A stretch of 46,498 bases of DNA. It comes from Clostridiales bacterium (lineage in GTDB: Bacteria > Bacillota > Clostridia > Oscillospirales > Oscillospiraceae). Positions 23,654 through 32,188 of the stretch are shown one piece after another. The stretch lies in contig JAHAEW010000016.1 of the NCBI GenBank assembly GCA_018374635.1, forward strand, positions 1 to 46,498, written 5' to 3'. Position 1 is the first letter of the stretch; each line of letters begins with the position of its first letter. The notes beneath the pieces were generated by a model. The model was not told the origin of the DNA. It ran no database searches and saw nothing but the letters and a program-made list of their open reading frames with translations. A program made the translations under genes and the position numbers.

Positions 23654-25897
23654 TCAGAGGATGGAGAGCTGCTCCTCCCCGCGGTCCGCCTCCTTGAGAA
23701 GGGCGCCGGCGGCGGGAAGGGACCGTGGACGGTAGCGGCTCACCTGGACCACGGTGGTCTCCTCCAGCGGAAGGACCTTTTCAACCTTGTACTTGGGCTT
23801 GAGCGTCATGACGGCCACCCCCTGGGTGGAGCGGGTGGACTTGGGCGCCAGAACGGAGCTGTGGAAGATCAGGCAGCGTCCCTCGCTGGAAAAGACGGCC
23901 AGCTCCCGGTCCTCCCGAAGCAGCAGGGCGGCCGCCAGGGGGGACTTGTCGGAATAGGCCCCGGTCAGGCGCTTGCGGCGGGTCTGCGTCTTGTAAGAGG
24001 AGAGCTCCACCCGGGCCACCTTGCCGTTCTGGAAGAAGAGGAGAAGATGGCCGGAATAGTCGCTGGTGATGCAGGCCCATACCACGCTCTCTCCGGCGTC
24101 CATGCCCAGGCGGGTGGGCAGGTACTCGCCCAAAACGCTGGCCTTGGTGTCTCCAAAGTCGGAGAGGCGGGTTTTGTAGCACTGCTGCCGGTCGGTAAAG
24201 ACCAGCAGCTCGTCCCGGTTGCTCCCCTCCCACTGGAGGAAGGGGCCGTCCCCCTCCTTGTATTTCTGCTCTCCGCTCATGCGCAGGGACTGAGGGGTAA
24301 TCTTCTTGAAGTATCCCTCCAGGGAGAGAAAGGCGTGCACCGGATAGTCGGGGATCTCCTCCTCCGGGTCGGGGCGGGTCTCGTTGGAGTAGTCGTAGAG
24401 GATCTCCGTGCGGCGGGGCAGGGCGTACTTCTTCTTCACCGCCTGGAGCTCCCCGATGATGACCTTTTTGATGCGGGCGGGGTTGTCCACCAGATCCCTC
24501 AGGTCGGCGATCTCGTCGGCCAGAGAGCTGGTCTCCTGGGTGCGCTTGAGGATATATTCCTTATTGATGTTGCGCAGCCGGATGTCGGCCACATACTCGG
24601 CCTGGACCGCGTCGATGCCGAAGCCGATCATCAGATTGGGGATGACTTCGGAATCCTCCTCGGTCTCCCGGATGATGCGGATGGCCCGGTCAATGTCCAG
24701 CAGGATCTTCTGAAGGCCTTCCAGCAGGTGGAGCTTTTCTTCCTTCTTCTTCATGACGAAGTAGGTCCGGCGGCGCACGCCCTCCATCCGCCAGGCGGTC
24801 CACTCCTCCAGGATCTCACCCACCCCCATGACCCGGGGCATCCCGCCGATGAGGATGTTGAAGTTGCAGGAATAGGCGTCCTGCAGGGGGGTGGAGCGGA
24901 AGAGCCGGGCCATGAGCTTGTCCGGGTCAGCCCCCCGCTTGAGGTCGATGGTGAGCTTGAGGCCGTTCAGGTCGGTCTCGTCCCGCATGTCGGCAATTTC
25001 CTTGACCTTGCCCGACTTGATGAGCTCGGCCACCTTGTCCATGATGGCCTCCACCGTGGTGGAGTAGGGGATCTCAAAGATCTCGATAAGATGCTCGGAC
25101 TTGAGATAGCGCCACTTGGCCCGCACCTGAACGGAGCCCCGGCCGGTCCGGTAGATCTGGCGCAGGATGCTCTCGTCATAGAGCAGTTCTCCGCCGGTGG
25201 GGAAATCGGGGGCTTTAAGCAGGGGAAGCAGGTCGCAGCCAGGCTTTTTGAGCCAGGCGATGGTGGCGTCGCACACCTCCCCCAGGTTGAAGCCGCACAG
25301 GTTGGAGGCCATGCCGACGGCGATGCCCTGGTTGGCGCTCACCAGTACGTTAGGAAAGGTGGTGGGCAGCAGCGCGGGCTCCTGCATGGAGCCGTCGTAG
25401 TTGTCCACAAAGTCCACGGTGTCCTGGTCGATGTCCCGGAAGAGCTCGGCGCAGATGGGGTCCAGGCGCACCTCGGTGTACCGGCTGGCCGCCCAGGCCA
25501 TGTCCCGGGAGTAGACCTTGCCGAAGTTGCCCTTGGAGTCCACCAGGGGGTGAAGGAGGGCACCATAGCCCCGGGAGAGGCGTACCATAGTATCATAGAT
25601 GGCCGCATCGCCGTGGGGGTTGAGCTTCATGGTCTGGCCCACCACGTTGGCGCTCTTAGTGCGGCTCCCTCCCAGCAGCTTCATCTGGTACATGGTGTAG
25701 AGGAGCTTCCGGTGAGAGGGCTTGAAGCCGTCGATCTCCGGGATGGCCCGGGAGACGATGACGCTCATGGCGTAGGGCATGTAATTGAGCTCCAGCGTCT
25801 CGGTGATGGGCTGTTCCAGCACCTCGGGCCGCAGGCCCATGACGTTGGGATTGTTGACTTTTTTGGCCCCGGTGTCCGGAGCTTTCTTTTTGGGCAT
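23654..25897 (-). CDS. parC: Type IIA topoisomerase subunit A (ParC-like)
   Basis: The DNA-cleavage subunit, 747 residues, acting with the ParE-like protein encoded upstream. The breakage-reunion domain covers about 25-480. The catalytic Tyr140 is in SRYTEVRLDPI. The winged-helix segment reads KLNPHGDAAIYDTMVRLSRG. The C-terminal beta-pinwheel (about 510-735) is degenerate and has no GyrA-box (QRRGGKG), so topoisomerase IV rather than gyrase is the better call. At the quinolone-contact position equivalent to E. coli GyrA Ser83 there is Ala98, while the acidic residue four on (Asp102) is kept. It starts 70 bases after parE. Confidence 0.84.
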   Translation of the reverse strand: MPKKKAPDTGAKKVNNPNVMGLRPEVLEQPITETLELNYMPYAMSVIVSRAIPEIDGFKPSHRKLLYTMYQMKLLGGSRTKSANVVGQTMKLNPHGDAAIYDTMVRLSRGYGALLHPLVDSKGNFGKVYSRDMAWAASRYTEVRLDPICAELFRDIDQDTVDFVDNYDGSMQEPALLPTTFPNVLVSANQGIAVGMASNLCGFNLGEVCDATIAWLKKPGCDLLPLLKAPDFPTGGELLYDESILRQIYRTGRGSVQVRAKWRYLKSEHLIEIFEIPYSTTVEAIMDKVAELIKSGKVKEIADMRDETDLNGLKLTIDLKRGADPDKLMARLFRSTPLQDAYSCNFNILIGGMPRVMGVGEILEEWTAWRMEGVRRRTYFVMKKKEEKLHLLEGLQKILLDIDRAIRIIRETEEDSEVIPNLMIGFGIDAVQAEYVADIRLRNINKEYILKRTQETSSLADEIADLRDLVDNPARIKKVIIGELQAVKKKYALPRRTEILYDYSNETRPDPEEEIPDYPVHAFLSLEGYFKKITPQSLRMSGEQKYKEGDGPFLQWEGSNRDELLVFTDRQQCYKTRLSDFGDTKASVLGEYLPTRLGMDAGESVVWACITSDYSGHLLLFFQNGKVARVELSSYKTQTRRKRLTGAYSDKSPLAAALLLREDRELAVFSSEGRCLIFHSSVLAPKSTRSTQGVAVMTLKPKYKVEKVLPLEETTVVQVSRYRPRSLPAAGALLKEADRGEEQLSIL

Positions 25898-25967
25898 GGT
25901 ATCAGTCCTTGTCCTTTGCGTTATATCTTATCTCTATATTACAAAACGGAATGGAATAGAGCGGGTA

Positions 25968-27956
25968 TTACGAGATATCCGCCAGTTCCAGATACTTGTA
26001 CCCGTTGTCCGCAATGTGGTCCTTCCGGCCCTGGAGGTTGTCCCCCAGCAGCAGGTCAAAGACGGCGGCGGTACGCTCCACGTCCTCGGGCATGACCTTG
26101 ATGAGGCGGCGGGTCTCCGGGTTCATGGTGGTGAGCCACATCATGTCCGGCTCGTTCTCGCCCAGACCCTTGGAGCGCTGAATGGAGTACTTCCTGCCCG
26201 CCAGCGCGCCGTTTACAATCTCGTTTTTCTCCGCGTCGGAGTAGGCAAACCAGGTCTTTTCCTTGCAGGCGATCTCGTAAAGGGGGGACTCGGCGATGTA
26301 GACATAGCCCCGCTGGATGAGGGTGGGCACCAGGCGGTAGAGCATGGTGAGGATGAGAGTGCGGATCTGAAAGCCGTCCACATCGGCGTCGGTGCAGATG
26401 ACCACCTTGTTCCAGCGGAGATTCATCAGGTCAAAGGCGGCCATGTCCTTGGCGTGCTTGTCCTGCACCTCGCAGCCGCAGCCCAGGACCTTGAGCAGGT
26501 CCATGATGATCTCGCTCTTGAAGATCTTGGCATAGTCCGCCTTGAGGCAGTTGAGGATCTTGCCCCGGACCGGCATGATCCCCTGAAACTCAGCGTCCCG
26601 GGAGAGCTTGACCGCGCCCAGAGCCGAGTCGCCCTCCACGATGTACAGTTCCCGCCGTTCGGTGTCCTTGGTACGGCAGTCCACGAATTTCTGCACCCGG
26701 TTGGCGATGTCCACGCTGCCGGAGAGCTTTTTCTTGATGTTGAGCCGGGCCTTCTCCGCGCTCTCGCGGGAGCGCTTGTTCACCAGCACCTGCTCGGCGA
26801 TCTTCTCCGCGTCAAAGGGATTCTCGATGAAATAGACCTCCAGCTGGGCCTTGAGGAACTCGGCCATAGCGTCCTGCACGAACTTGTTGTTGATGGCCTT
26901 TTTCGTCTGGTTCTCGTAGGAGGTCTGGGTGGAGAAGTTGTTGGAGACCAGGACCAGGCAGTCCTCAATGTCCACCCAGGTGATCTTGCTCTCATTTTTC
27001 TGATACTTGCTCTGCTGGCGGAGATAGGCGTCCACCCCCGAGACAAAGGCGGACTTGACCGCCTTCTCCGGGGAACCCCCGTGCTCCAGCCAGGAGGAGT
27101 TGTGGTAGTGCTCGATGACCTGCACCGTGTTGGAAAAGCAGAAGGAGACCGAGAGCTTTACCTTATATTCCGGCTTGTCCGCCCGGTCCCGGCCCCTGCG
27201 CTCGGTCTGCCAGAAGACGGGCTGAGTCAGCGGGGAGGCGCCTGAGAGCTCATTGACATAGTCCACGATGCCGTTTTCATATTTAAATTCGGTGGTCTCG
27301 AATTTGGCACCCACCTGATTGCGGAAGCGGAAGGTCACTCCCGCGTTGACAACCGCCTGCCGCTTCATCACATCCAGGTAGTACTCCGCCGGGATGTTGA
27401 TGTCGGTAAAGACCTCCAGGTCCGGCTTCCAGTGGAAGCGGGAGCCGGTCTTCCGGCCGGAGTAGGGCTCTTTTTTCAGGCCCCCTACATTCTCGCCCTT
27501 TTCGAAGTGGAGGGAGTATTCAAAGCCGTCCCGGTGGATGACGGCGTCAAAGTATTCGCTGGCATACTGGGTGGCGCAGGAGCCAAGGCCGTTGAGACCC
27601 AGAGAGTACTCGTAGTTGTCCCCGTCTCCGCTGCCGTACTTGCCGCCGGCATACAGCTCACAGAACACCAGTTCCCAATTGAATTTCTGTTCCCGCTCGT
27701 TCCAGTCCACCGGACAGCCCCGGCCAAAGTCCTCTACCTCGATGGACTGGTCGGCGTAGCGGGTGACCGTGATGACCGAGCCGTGGCCCTCCCGGGCCTC
27801 ATCGATGGCGTTGGACAGGATCTCAAAGACGGCATGCTCACAGCCGTCCAATCCGTCCGAGCCGAAAATAACACCGGGACGCTTGCGGACCCGGTCGGCA
27901 CCCTTGAGGGCGGATATGGATTCATTGCCATATGCGTTCACACTGGTCTTTGCCAT
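25968..27956 (-). CDS. parE: Type IIA topoisomerase subunit B (ParE-like)
   Basis: The ATPase subunit, 662 residues, of the second type IIA topoisomerase. GHKL motifs: EILSNAIDEAREG (metal-binding Asn), VEDFGRGCPVD, and LGLNGLGSCATQYASE in the ATP lid. TOPRIM motifs: IVEGDSALGAVK and ICTDADVDGFQIRTL. These deviate from the usual VEGDSAGGSAK and DADVDGAHIRTLLL but keep the metal-binding acids. The C-terminus ends without a long tail. AAGGAG precedes the ATG at 27956 and a TTGACA/TAAGAT promoter lies upstream. It heads parE-parC-yitT-LUD-lipoprotein. Confidence 0.85.
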   Translation of the reverse strand: MAKTSVNAYGNESISALKGADRVRKRPGVIFGSDGLDGCEHAVFEILSNAIDEAREGHGSVITVTRYADQSIEVEDFGRGCPVDWNEREQKFNWELVFCELYAGGKYGSGDGDNYEYSLGLNGLGSCATQYASEYFDAVIHRDGFEYSLHFEKGENVGGLKKEPYSGRKTGSRFHWKPDLEVFTDINIPAEYYLDVMKRQAVVNAGVTFRFRNQVGAKFETTEFKYENGIVDYVNELSGASPLTQPVFWQTERRGRDRADKPEYKVKLSVSFCFSNTVQVIEHYHNSSWLEHGGSPEKAVKSAFVSGVDAYLRQQSKYQKNESKITWVDIEDCLVLVSNNFSTQTSYENQTKKAINNKFVQDAMAEFLKAQLEVYFIENPFDAEKIAEQVLVNKRSRESAEKARLNIKKKLSGSVDIANRVQKFVDCRTKDTERRELYIVEGDSALGAVKLSRDAEFQGIMPVRGKILNCLKADYAKIFKSEIIMDLLKVLGCGCEVQDKHAKDMAAFDLMNLRWNKVVICTDADVDGFQIRTLILTMLYRLVPTLIQRGYVYIAESPLYEIACKEKTWFAYSDAEKNEIVNGALAGRKYSIQRSKGLGENEPDMMWLTTMNPETRRLIKVMPEDVERTAAVFDLLLGDNLQGRKDHIADNGYKYLELADIS

Positions 27957-28005
27957 GGAGTTCTCCTTACCGTGTCAGAATTGGATGCAATACACTTTAC
28001 ATTCT

Positions 28006-28035
28006 ATCTTACCCTATTTTCAGGGGAAGTGTCAA
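28006..28035 (-). promoter_or_regulatory. Promoter of the parE-parC operon
   Basis: Minus strand TTGACA (28035-28030), 18-base spacer, TAAGAT (28011-28006), about 50 bases before the parE ATG. Confidence 0.82.
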
Positions 28036-28058
28036 GAAAGGGCGGGGCCGGACGCAAC

Positions 28059-28201
28059 GAGGGCCGCCGCACCGAATGGACTCGGCACGGCGGCCCTCCA
28101 CGGCAGCCTCACCCCTCCGGAGCTGTTCCGGAAGCGGATGGAGCCGTTCGGCCGGACAGGCCACCGCTCCTTTCGCCTTTCGCCAGAGGGTACGCGTACC
28201 C
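28059..28201. other. GC-rich intergenic segment with strong inverted repeats
   Basis: An 11-bp stem GAGGGCCGCCG (28059-28069) / CGGCGGCCCTC (28088-28098) with an inner CCGA/TCGG pair lies between the divergent parE and yaaL-like genes. A 14-base perfect palindrome centred on ACGCGT is at 28188-28201. No T-run flanks the stem on either strand. The rest of the 419-base gap (27957-28375) holds the parE promoter and no gene I can support. Its role is unknown. Confidence 0.5.
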
Positions 28202-28375
28202 GGCACCGGCTTAAAAGGAGATGCGTCTGGAAGGCGTTGTCCCTTCTCCGCCTGTCCGAGTGTAGTATGGCCGGAGACGCAGGGAGCATACACGGGAAAA
28301 GCTGGTATAGAACGGTCTCTTTTGGATAAACTGGACATACAGTGGAGCAAGAAGCGCACACGGAAAGGAGTGCCT

Positions 28376-28702
28376 ATGCAACGCAAGAGCGAGAGAAAAA
28401 AACAGGGGCAGCGGCAGGAAGAGCGGCAGAGCCTGCTCCGTGCACTGGAGCGGACCCGGGTCCTTCTGACCCAGGCCCATGGAGATTTCAATGCCGCGTC
28501 CGACCCATATCTCACCGAGTCCTATATCTATGAGATCAAAGCCCTCCAGGCCAGATACGGGTATTTGCTGCGGCGGATCAAGGAGCTGAGTGGGGAGGAG
28601 GCGAACCAGCCCCTTGCCCGTCCGCCGGAGGCAAAAAAACGCGCCTCCGCCGACGGGACCCTCCGCCAGGGACCGTGGCGGCCCATTTCAGCCTGCCAAT
28701 GA
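28376..28702 (+). CDS. DUF2508 family protein (YaaL-like)
   Basis: A 108-residue highly charged protein, basic at the start (MQRKSERKKQGQRQEERQ). The DUF2508 core is LLRALERTRVLLTQAHGDFN and TESYIYEIKALQARYGYLLR (residues about 19-70). The last 35 residues are a poorly conserved basic tail. AAAGGAG precedes the ATG. In Bacillus yaaL lies directly before bofA, and the same order is seen here, 46 bases apart, which supports the call. Function unknown. Confidence 0.8.
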   Translation: MQRKSERKKQGQRQEERQSLLRALERTRVLLTQAHGDFNAASDPYLTESYIYEIKALQARYGYLLRRIKELSGEEANQPLARPPEAKKRASADGTLRQGPWRPISACQ

Positions 28703-28748
28703 GAGAAATGCCAGGGGTCTGGCAGAGAACCGATGGGAGGAATACGCC

Positions 28749-29018
28749 GTGGAATGGATGGTACAGAATCTGCCGCTGGTCACGCTGGGGCTGATCCTGT
28801 GTGTCGTGGCCCTCACTTTGCACAAGACGGTGGGGCGGTGCGTGCGTCTGCTTGGACGTACCGGAGCGGGACTGGCCTTTCTGGCTCTCTGGAGCCAGGT
28901 GGGAGGGATGCTGGGCCTCTCGCTGGGGGTCAATCTCTTCAATGCCCTGGTGCTGGGACTCCTTGGAATACCGGGGTTTGGGCTGCTCCTGATGATGAAC
29001 TGGGCGCTGGGCGCGTGA
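28749..29018 (+). CDS. bofA: Pro-sigma-K processing inhibitor BofA family protein
   Basis: An 89-residue membrane protein. In Bacillus, BofA with SpoIVFA holds the SpoIVFB protease inactive in the outer forespore membrane and so times sigma-K activation. Two hydrophobic segments are seen at about 10-26 and 38-60, and the conserved C-terminal motif NLFNALVLGLLGIPGFGLLL at about 62-81. GGGAGG eight bases before a GTG at 28749 sets the start; an ATG lies three codons on. The longer frame upstream is Pro/Arg-rich and rejected. It is marker evidence for sporulation, although some Clostridia with BofA homologues lack SpoIVFAB. Confidence 0.88.
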   Translation: MEWMVQNLPLVTLGLILCVVALTLHKTVGRCVRLLGRTGAGLAFLALWSQVGGMLGLSLGVNLFNALVLGLLGIPGFGLLLMMNWALGA

Positions 29019-29024
29019 AAAGAG

Positions 29025-29070
29025 CATGGGCGGTGGAGCTGTCGGAACAGCTCCGCCGCCCATGTTGTTT
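29025..29070 (+). terminator. Terminator between bofA and the P-type ATPase
   Basis: An 18-bp near-perfect stem starting CATGGGCGG (29025) and ending CCGCCCATG (29064), followed by TTGTTT. A short A-run on the left lets it serve the convergent ATPase gene too. Confidence 0.88.
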
Positions 29071-29081
29071 CAGAAAAAGGA

Positions 29082-31694
29082 TCAACGGCCCCGGAGAAGC
29101 TTGAAGATCTGAATGATCAGCGTGGGAAGGAAGGCCAGACCCAGGATCTCCAGCAGATGGGTCATATCCAGCGCGGCGGCCTGGAAGAGGGTGTTGAGGC
29201 CGGGGATAAAGAGCACGGCCAGCAGCAGCAGCACGCCGCCGCCGAAGGCGGCCAGGGAGAAGGGGTTGGAGCGGAAGCCCAGACGGAAGATGGACTCCTC
29301 GCCCCGGCAGTTGAAGCCGTGGAACAGACGGGCCAGGGTCAGGGTGGCAAAGGCCATGGTAGAGGCCGCGGCCGCTCCGCCATAGGAGAGACCCAGATAG
29401 AACGCGGCCATGACGGGGACGGCGATGAGCAGGCCCTGTCCAAAGATACGCTGGAGCAGGCCGCGGTCCAGAATGGGCTCCTTGGGGTCCCGGGGCTTCT
29501 GCCGCAGCAGGCCCTTTCGGGCGGGCTCCATGCCGATGGCGATGGCGGGCAGGGAGTCGGTCAGCAGGTTGATGAAGAGCAGATGGACCGGCGCAAAGGG
29601 GACGGACAGGCCCATCACAGAGGCATAGATGACACACAGGATGGCCGACATATTGCCGGAGAGCAGAAACTGGATGGCGTTTTTGATGTTGGCATAGACG
29701 CTGCGGCCGTTGACCACGGCCCGCACAATGGTAGCAAAGTTGTCGTCGGCCAGGATCATGGAGGCGGCGTCCTTGGAGACCTCGGTGCCCGTAATACCCA
29801 TGGCTACGCCGATGTCGGCCTTCTTGAGGGCGGGGGCGTCGTTGACGCCGTCGCCGGTCATGGAGACGATGCAGCCCCGGCGCTGCCAGGCGGAGACGAT
29901 GCGGATCTTGTGCTCCGGGGAGACCCGTGCGTAGACCGAGACATGGGGGAGGATGCGGTCCAGTTCCTCATCGCTCATGGCGTCCAGCTCCACGCCGGAG
30001 AGGGCGGTATCCCCCTCCTGGAAGATGCCGATCTGGCGGGCGATGGCCGATGCGGTGACCTTGTGGTCGCCGGTGATCATAATGGTGCGGATACCGCCGG
30101 TCTTGGCGTCTGCCACGGCCTGGATGGACTCCGGTCTGGGGGGATCGATCATGGAGACCAGGCCCACAAAGGTGTAGCCGTTCTCATCCTCGAGCGTGAG
30201 GTCGCGGATGCCGTCCATCTCCTTCTGGGCAAAAGCCAGCACCCGCAGGCCCTCGTTGGACAGCTGCTCGTTGACCGCCATGATCTCGGCGCGGCGCTCC
30301 TCCGTCATGGGCACCGGGCCCTCGCTGGTGAGGAGCCTGGTGGAGCGGCCCAGCAGCACGTCGATAGCGCCCTTGGTCAGCAGGGTGGGCACGCCGTCCA
30401 GCTGGTGCAGCGTGCTCATGAGCTTGCGGTCGGAGTCAAAGGCCAGTTCCCGCAGGCGGGGGTGATACTGCCGGTAGAGCTCCTCCTCCACGTCGAAGGC
30501 GTCGGCCAGCTGGAGCAGGGCAACCTCGGTGGGGTCTCCGATGGAGGAGCCGTCAGCGGGATCGTAGGTGGCATCGCTGGCCAGCAGGCCGATCTTGAGG
30601 AGCAGACGCTGGGGGGTGTTGGCAAGCTCCAGATCCTTGCCCTCCAAGAGCTTACCGTCGGCATAGATCTTCTGCACCGTCATGCGGTTCTGGGTCAGGG
30701 TGCCCGTCTTGTCCGAGCAGATGACCGACACGGCGCCCAGGCTCTCCACCGCCTTGAGGTCCTTCATAATGGCGTTCTGCTTGGCCATCTTCTGGGTGCC
30801 CATGGCCAGCACGATGGTGACGATGGAGGAGAGGGCCTCGGGAATGGCGGCCACGGCCAGGGCCACGGCAAACATCAGGGAGTCCAGCACGTCCATATGA
30901 GAGCGGAAGATGGACAGGGCAAACACCACGGCGCAGATGGCCATGATGACCACGGCCAGCTTGCCGGAGAAATCATCCAGGCTTTTTTGGAGGGGCGTCT
31001 TGCGCTGCTGGGTCTGGTTCATGAGCGCGGCGATCTTGCCCAGTTCCGTGTCCATGCCGGTGGCGGTGACCGCCACCGTGGCCCGGCCATAAGTGACCAG
31101 GGAGCCTGAAAAGACCATGTTTTTCTGGTCGCCCAGGGCCACCTGCTCCCGGTCGATGGGGGCGGTATCCTTCTCCACGCCCTCACTCTCGCCGGTGAGG
31201 GAGCTCTCATTCACCTTCAGGGAGAAGTTCTCGATGATGCGCCCATCGGCCACGACCAGGTCGCCGGCCTCCAGAAGCACAATGTCGCCGGGAACCACCT
31301 CGGCCGAGGGGACCTCCACCCGCACGCCGCCCCGAAGCACTTTGGCGGTGGGAGAGGACATGGCCTTGAGACTTTCCAGAGACTTTTCTGCCTTGAGATA
31401 CTGCACCGTACCAAGTACGGCGTTGAGGATCAGCACGGCAAAGATGACGATGGTGCTCTCCACATTTTCCGTCAGGGCGGAGATGACGGCGGCAATGAGG
31501 AGAATGATGACCAGCAGGTCCTTGAACTGCTCCAGGAAGAGGACGGCAACGCTCTTGCGCTTGCCCTCCTGAAGCTTGTTGGGACCATACTGCTCCATGC
31601 GCTGCTGGACCTCCTGTGCGGAGAGGCCGGCCGGCGTGCTGCGCAGCTCGGACAGGGTGTCCTCCGGTGAGCGGCTGAACCAGGGTTTGGACAT
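29082..31694 (-). CDS. P2-type cation ATPase, probable Mn2+ (or Ca2+) efflux pump
   Basis: An 870-residue P-type ATPase of the calcium-ATPase (PMR1/LMCA1) class. It has an N-terminal cation_ATPase_N domain, A-domain TGES at 167-170, M4 motif VAAIPEALSS (about 281-290), phosphorylation site CSDKTGTLT with Asp328, and hinge TGDGVNDAPALKKADIGVAMG. A C-terminal set of six membrane segments ends in LLRGR. The length is typical. AAAGGAG precedes the ATG at 31694; the 104-residue longer frame is riboswitch leader and is rejected. A manganese riboswitch controls it, as for the YoaB-type ATPase of Lactococcus, so Mn2+ export is more likely than Ca2+ export. That substrate call rests on the leader. Confidence 0.92.
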   Translation of the reverse strand: MSKPWFSRSPEDTLSELRSTPAGLSAQEVQQRMEQYGPNKLQEGKRKSVAVLFLEQFKDLLVIILLIAAVISALTENVESTIVIFAVLILNAVLGTVQYLKAEKSLESLKAMSSPTAKVLRGGVRVEVPSAEVVPGDIVLLEAGDLVVADGRIIENFSLKVNESSLTGESEGVEKDTAPIDREQVALGDQKNMVFSGSLVTYGRATVAVTATGMDTELGKIAALMNQTQQRKTPLQKSLDDFSGKLAVVIMAICAVVFALSIFRSHMDVLDSLMFAVALAVAAIPEALSSIVTIVLAMGTQKMAKQNAIMKDLKAVESLGAVSVICSDKTGTLTQNRMTVQKIYADGKLLEGKDLELANTPQRLLLKIGLLASDATYDPADGSSIGDPTEVALLQLADAFDVEEELYRQYHPRLRELAFDSDRKLMSTLHQLDGVPTLLTKGAIDVLLGRSTRLLTSEGPVPMTEERRAEIMAVNEQLSNEGLRVLAFAQKEMDGIRDLTLEDENGYTFVGLVSMIDPPRPESIQAVADAKTGGIRTIMITGDHKVTASAIARQIGIFQEGDTALSGVELDAMSDEELDRILPHVSVYARVSPEHKIRIVSAWQRRGCIVSMTGDGVNDAPALKKADIGVAMGITGTEVSKDAASMILADDNFATIVRAVVNGRSVYANIKNAIQFLLSGNMSAILCVIYASVMGLSVPFAPVHLLFINLLTDSLPAIAIGMEPARKGLLRQKPRDPKEPILDRGLLQRIFGQGLLIAVPVMAAFYLGLSYGGAAAASTMAFATLTLARLFHGFNCRGEESIFRLGFRSNPFSLAAFGGGVLLLLAVLFIPGLNTLFQAAALDMTHLLEILGLAFLPTLIIQIFKLLRGR

Positions 31695-31820
31695 AATGGT
31701 GCACTCCTTTTCAGTTCTTTCTCGGGTGTCCCGCCGGAATGCACCGCATGACCGGGCGGGGCTTGGGGAAACGACAGCGGATGGGGGAGAAGGGCGGCGA
31801 GAGGTATGTGGGCAAAAGAA

Positions 31821-31866
31821 AAGACTTTTTGACGGCTGCAAAACACGACAGCCGCCAAAAAGTCTT
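31821..31866 (-). terminator. Riboswitch-controlled terminator of the ATPase leader
   Basis: Minus strand arms AAGACTTTTTGGCGGCTG (31866-31849) and CAGCCGTCAAAAAGTCTT (31838-31821) pair over 17 of 18 positions and are followed by TTCTTTT. The 5' arm reuses the 3' strand of aptamer stem P1. Confidence 0.92.
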
Positions 31867-31966
31867 GTTACCAATCGCATCGGCGCATACCGCCAGGCAT
31901 CCAAGAGACGCCGTGGTGTTGACGGTACGCCCGGACGCCTGAGACGCCCGGAACTACTCCCTTTTT
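31857..31966 (-). promoter_or_regulatory. Manganese (yybP-ykoY) riboswitch
   Basis: On the minus strand the leader has AAAAAGGGAGTAG at the 5' end, ACCGTCAACACCACGG in the middle and AACAAGACTTTTT at the 3' end. These match the yybP-ykoY pattern (AAAGGGGAGTAG ... CGTCAA ... GCAAGACCTTT). P1 pairs 31961-31966 with 31857-31862. Mn2+ would stabilise P1 and block the terminator, turning the ATPase on. The assignment is by motif, not by a model search. Confidence 0.9.
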
Positions 31967-31977
31967 CACGTGATGTC

Positions 31978-32006
31978 AATGTATCATAAGCAAGGGGGAA
32001 AGTCAA
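31978..32006 (-). promoter_or_regulatory. Promoter of the P-type ATPase
   Basis: Minus strand TTGACT (32006-32001), 17-base spacer, TACATT (31983-31978), just before the riboswitch. The rest of the 494-base gap (31695-32188) is leader plus the divergent SLH promoter. Confidence 0.82.
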
Positions 32007-32050
32007 GCAAAACTACCGGAAAAGACAGGAAATTTTACAGAGACAGGGGC

Positions 32051-32080
32051 TTGTTCACACATTTTTAAAAAACGTATAGT
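32051..32080 (+). promoter_or_regulatory. Promoter of the SLH protein gene
   Basis: TTGTTC, 18-base spacer, TATAGT, about 110 bases before the ATG. Confidence 0.6.
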
Positions 32081-32188
32081 AGGATGATTCTGTTACAATA
32101 ATACCCTCTGACGAAAAATACCGGGGAGAATGCCGATTTTGGATGGTTTTCTACCGGACAGACCTATGAACAAAAGGAGTGCCTTGAC

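Noticed and set aside
22700..26095. A 1131-codon open frame on the plus strand across the LUD, yitT and parC genes
   Set aside because: It is antisense to well-supported minus-strand genes and its product is low-complexity Gly/His/Val-rich sequence, as expected for GC-rich shadow frames.
28036..28375. SRP RNA or RNase P RNA in the gap before the yaaL-like gene
   Set aside because: The gap is GC-rich and folded, but the conserved SRP core (GGTCAGG...GGAAG.AAGCAGCC) and the RNase P cores are not present on either strand.
29157..31109. A 650-codon plus-strand frame opposite the P-type ATPase
   Set aside because: Shadow of the ATPase; there is no ribosome site and no domain.
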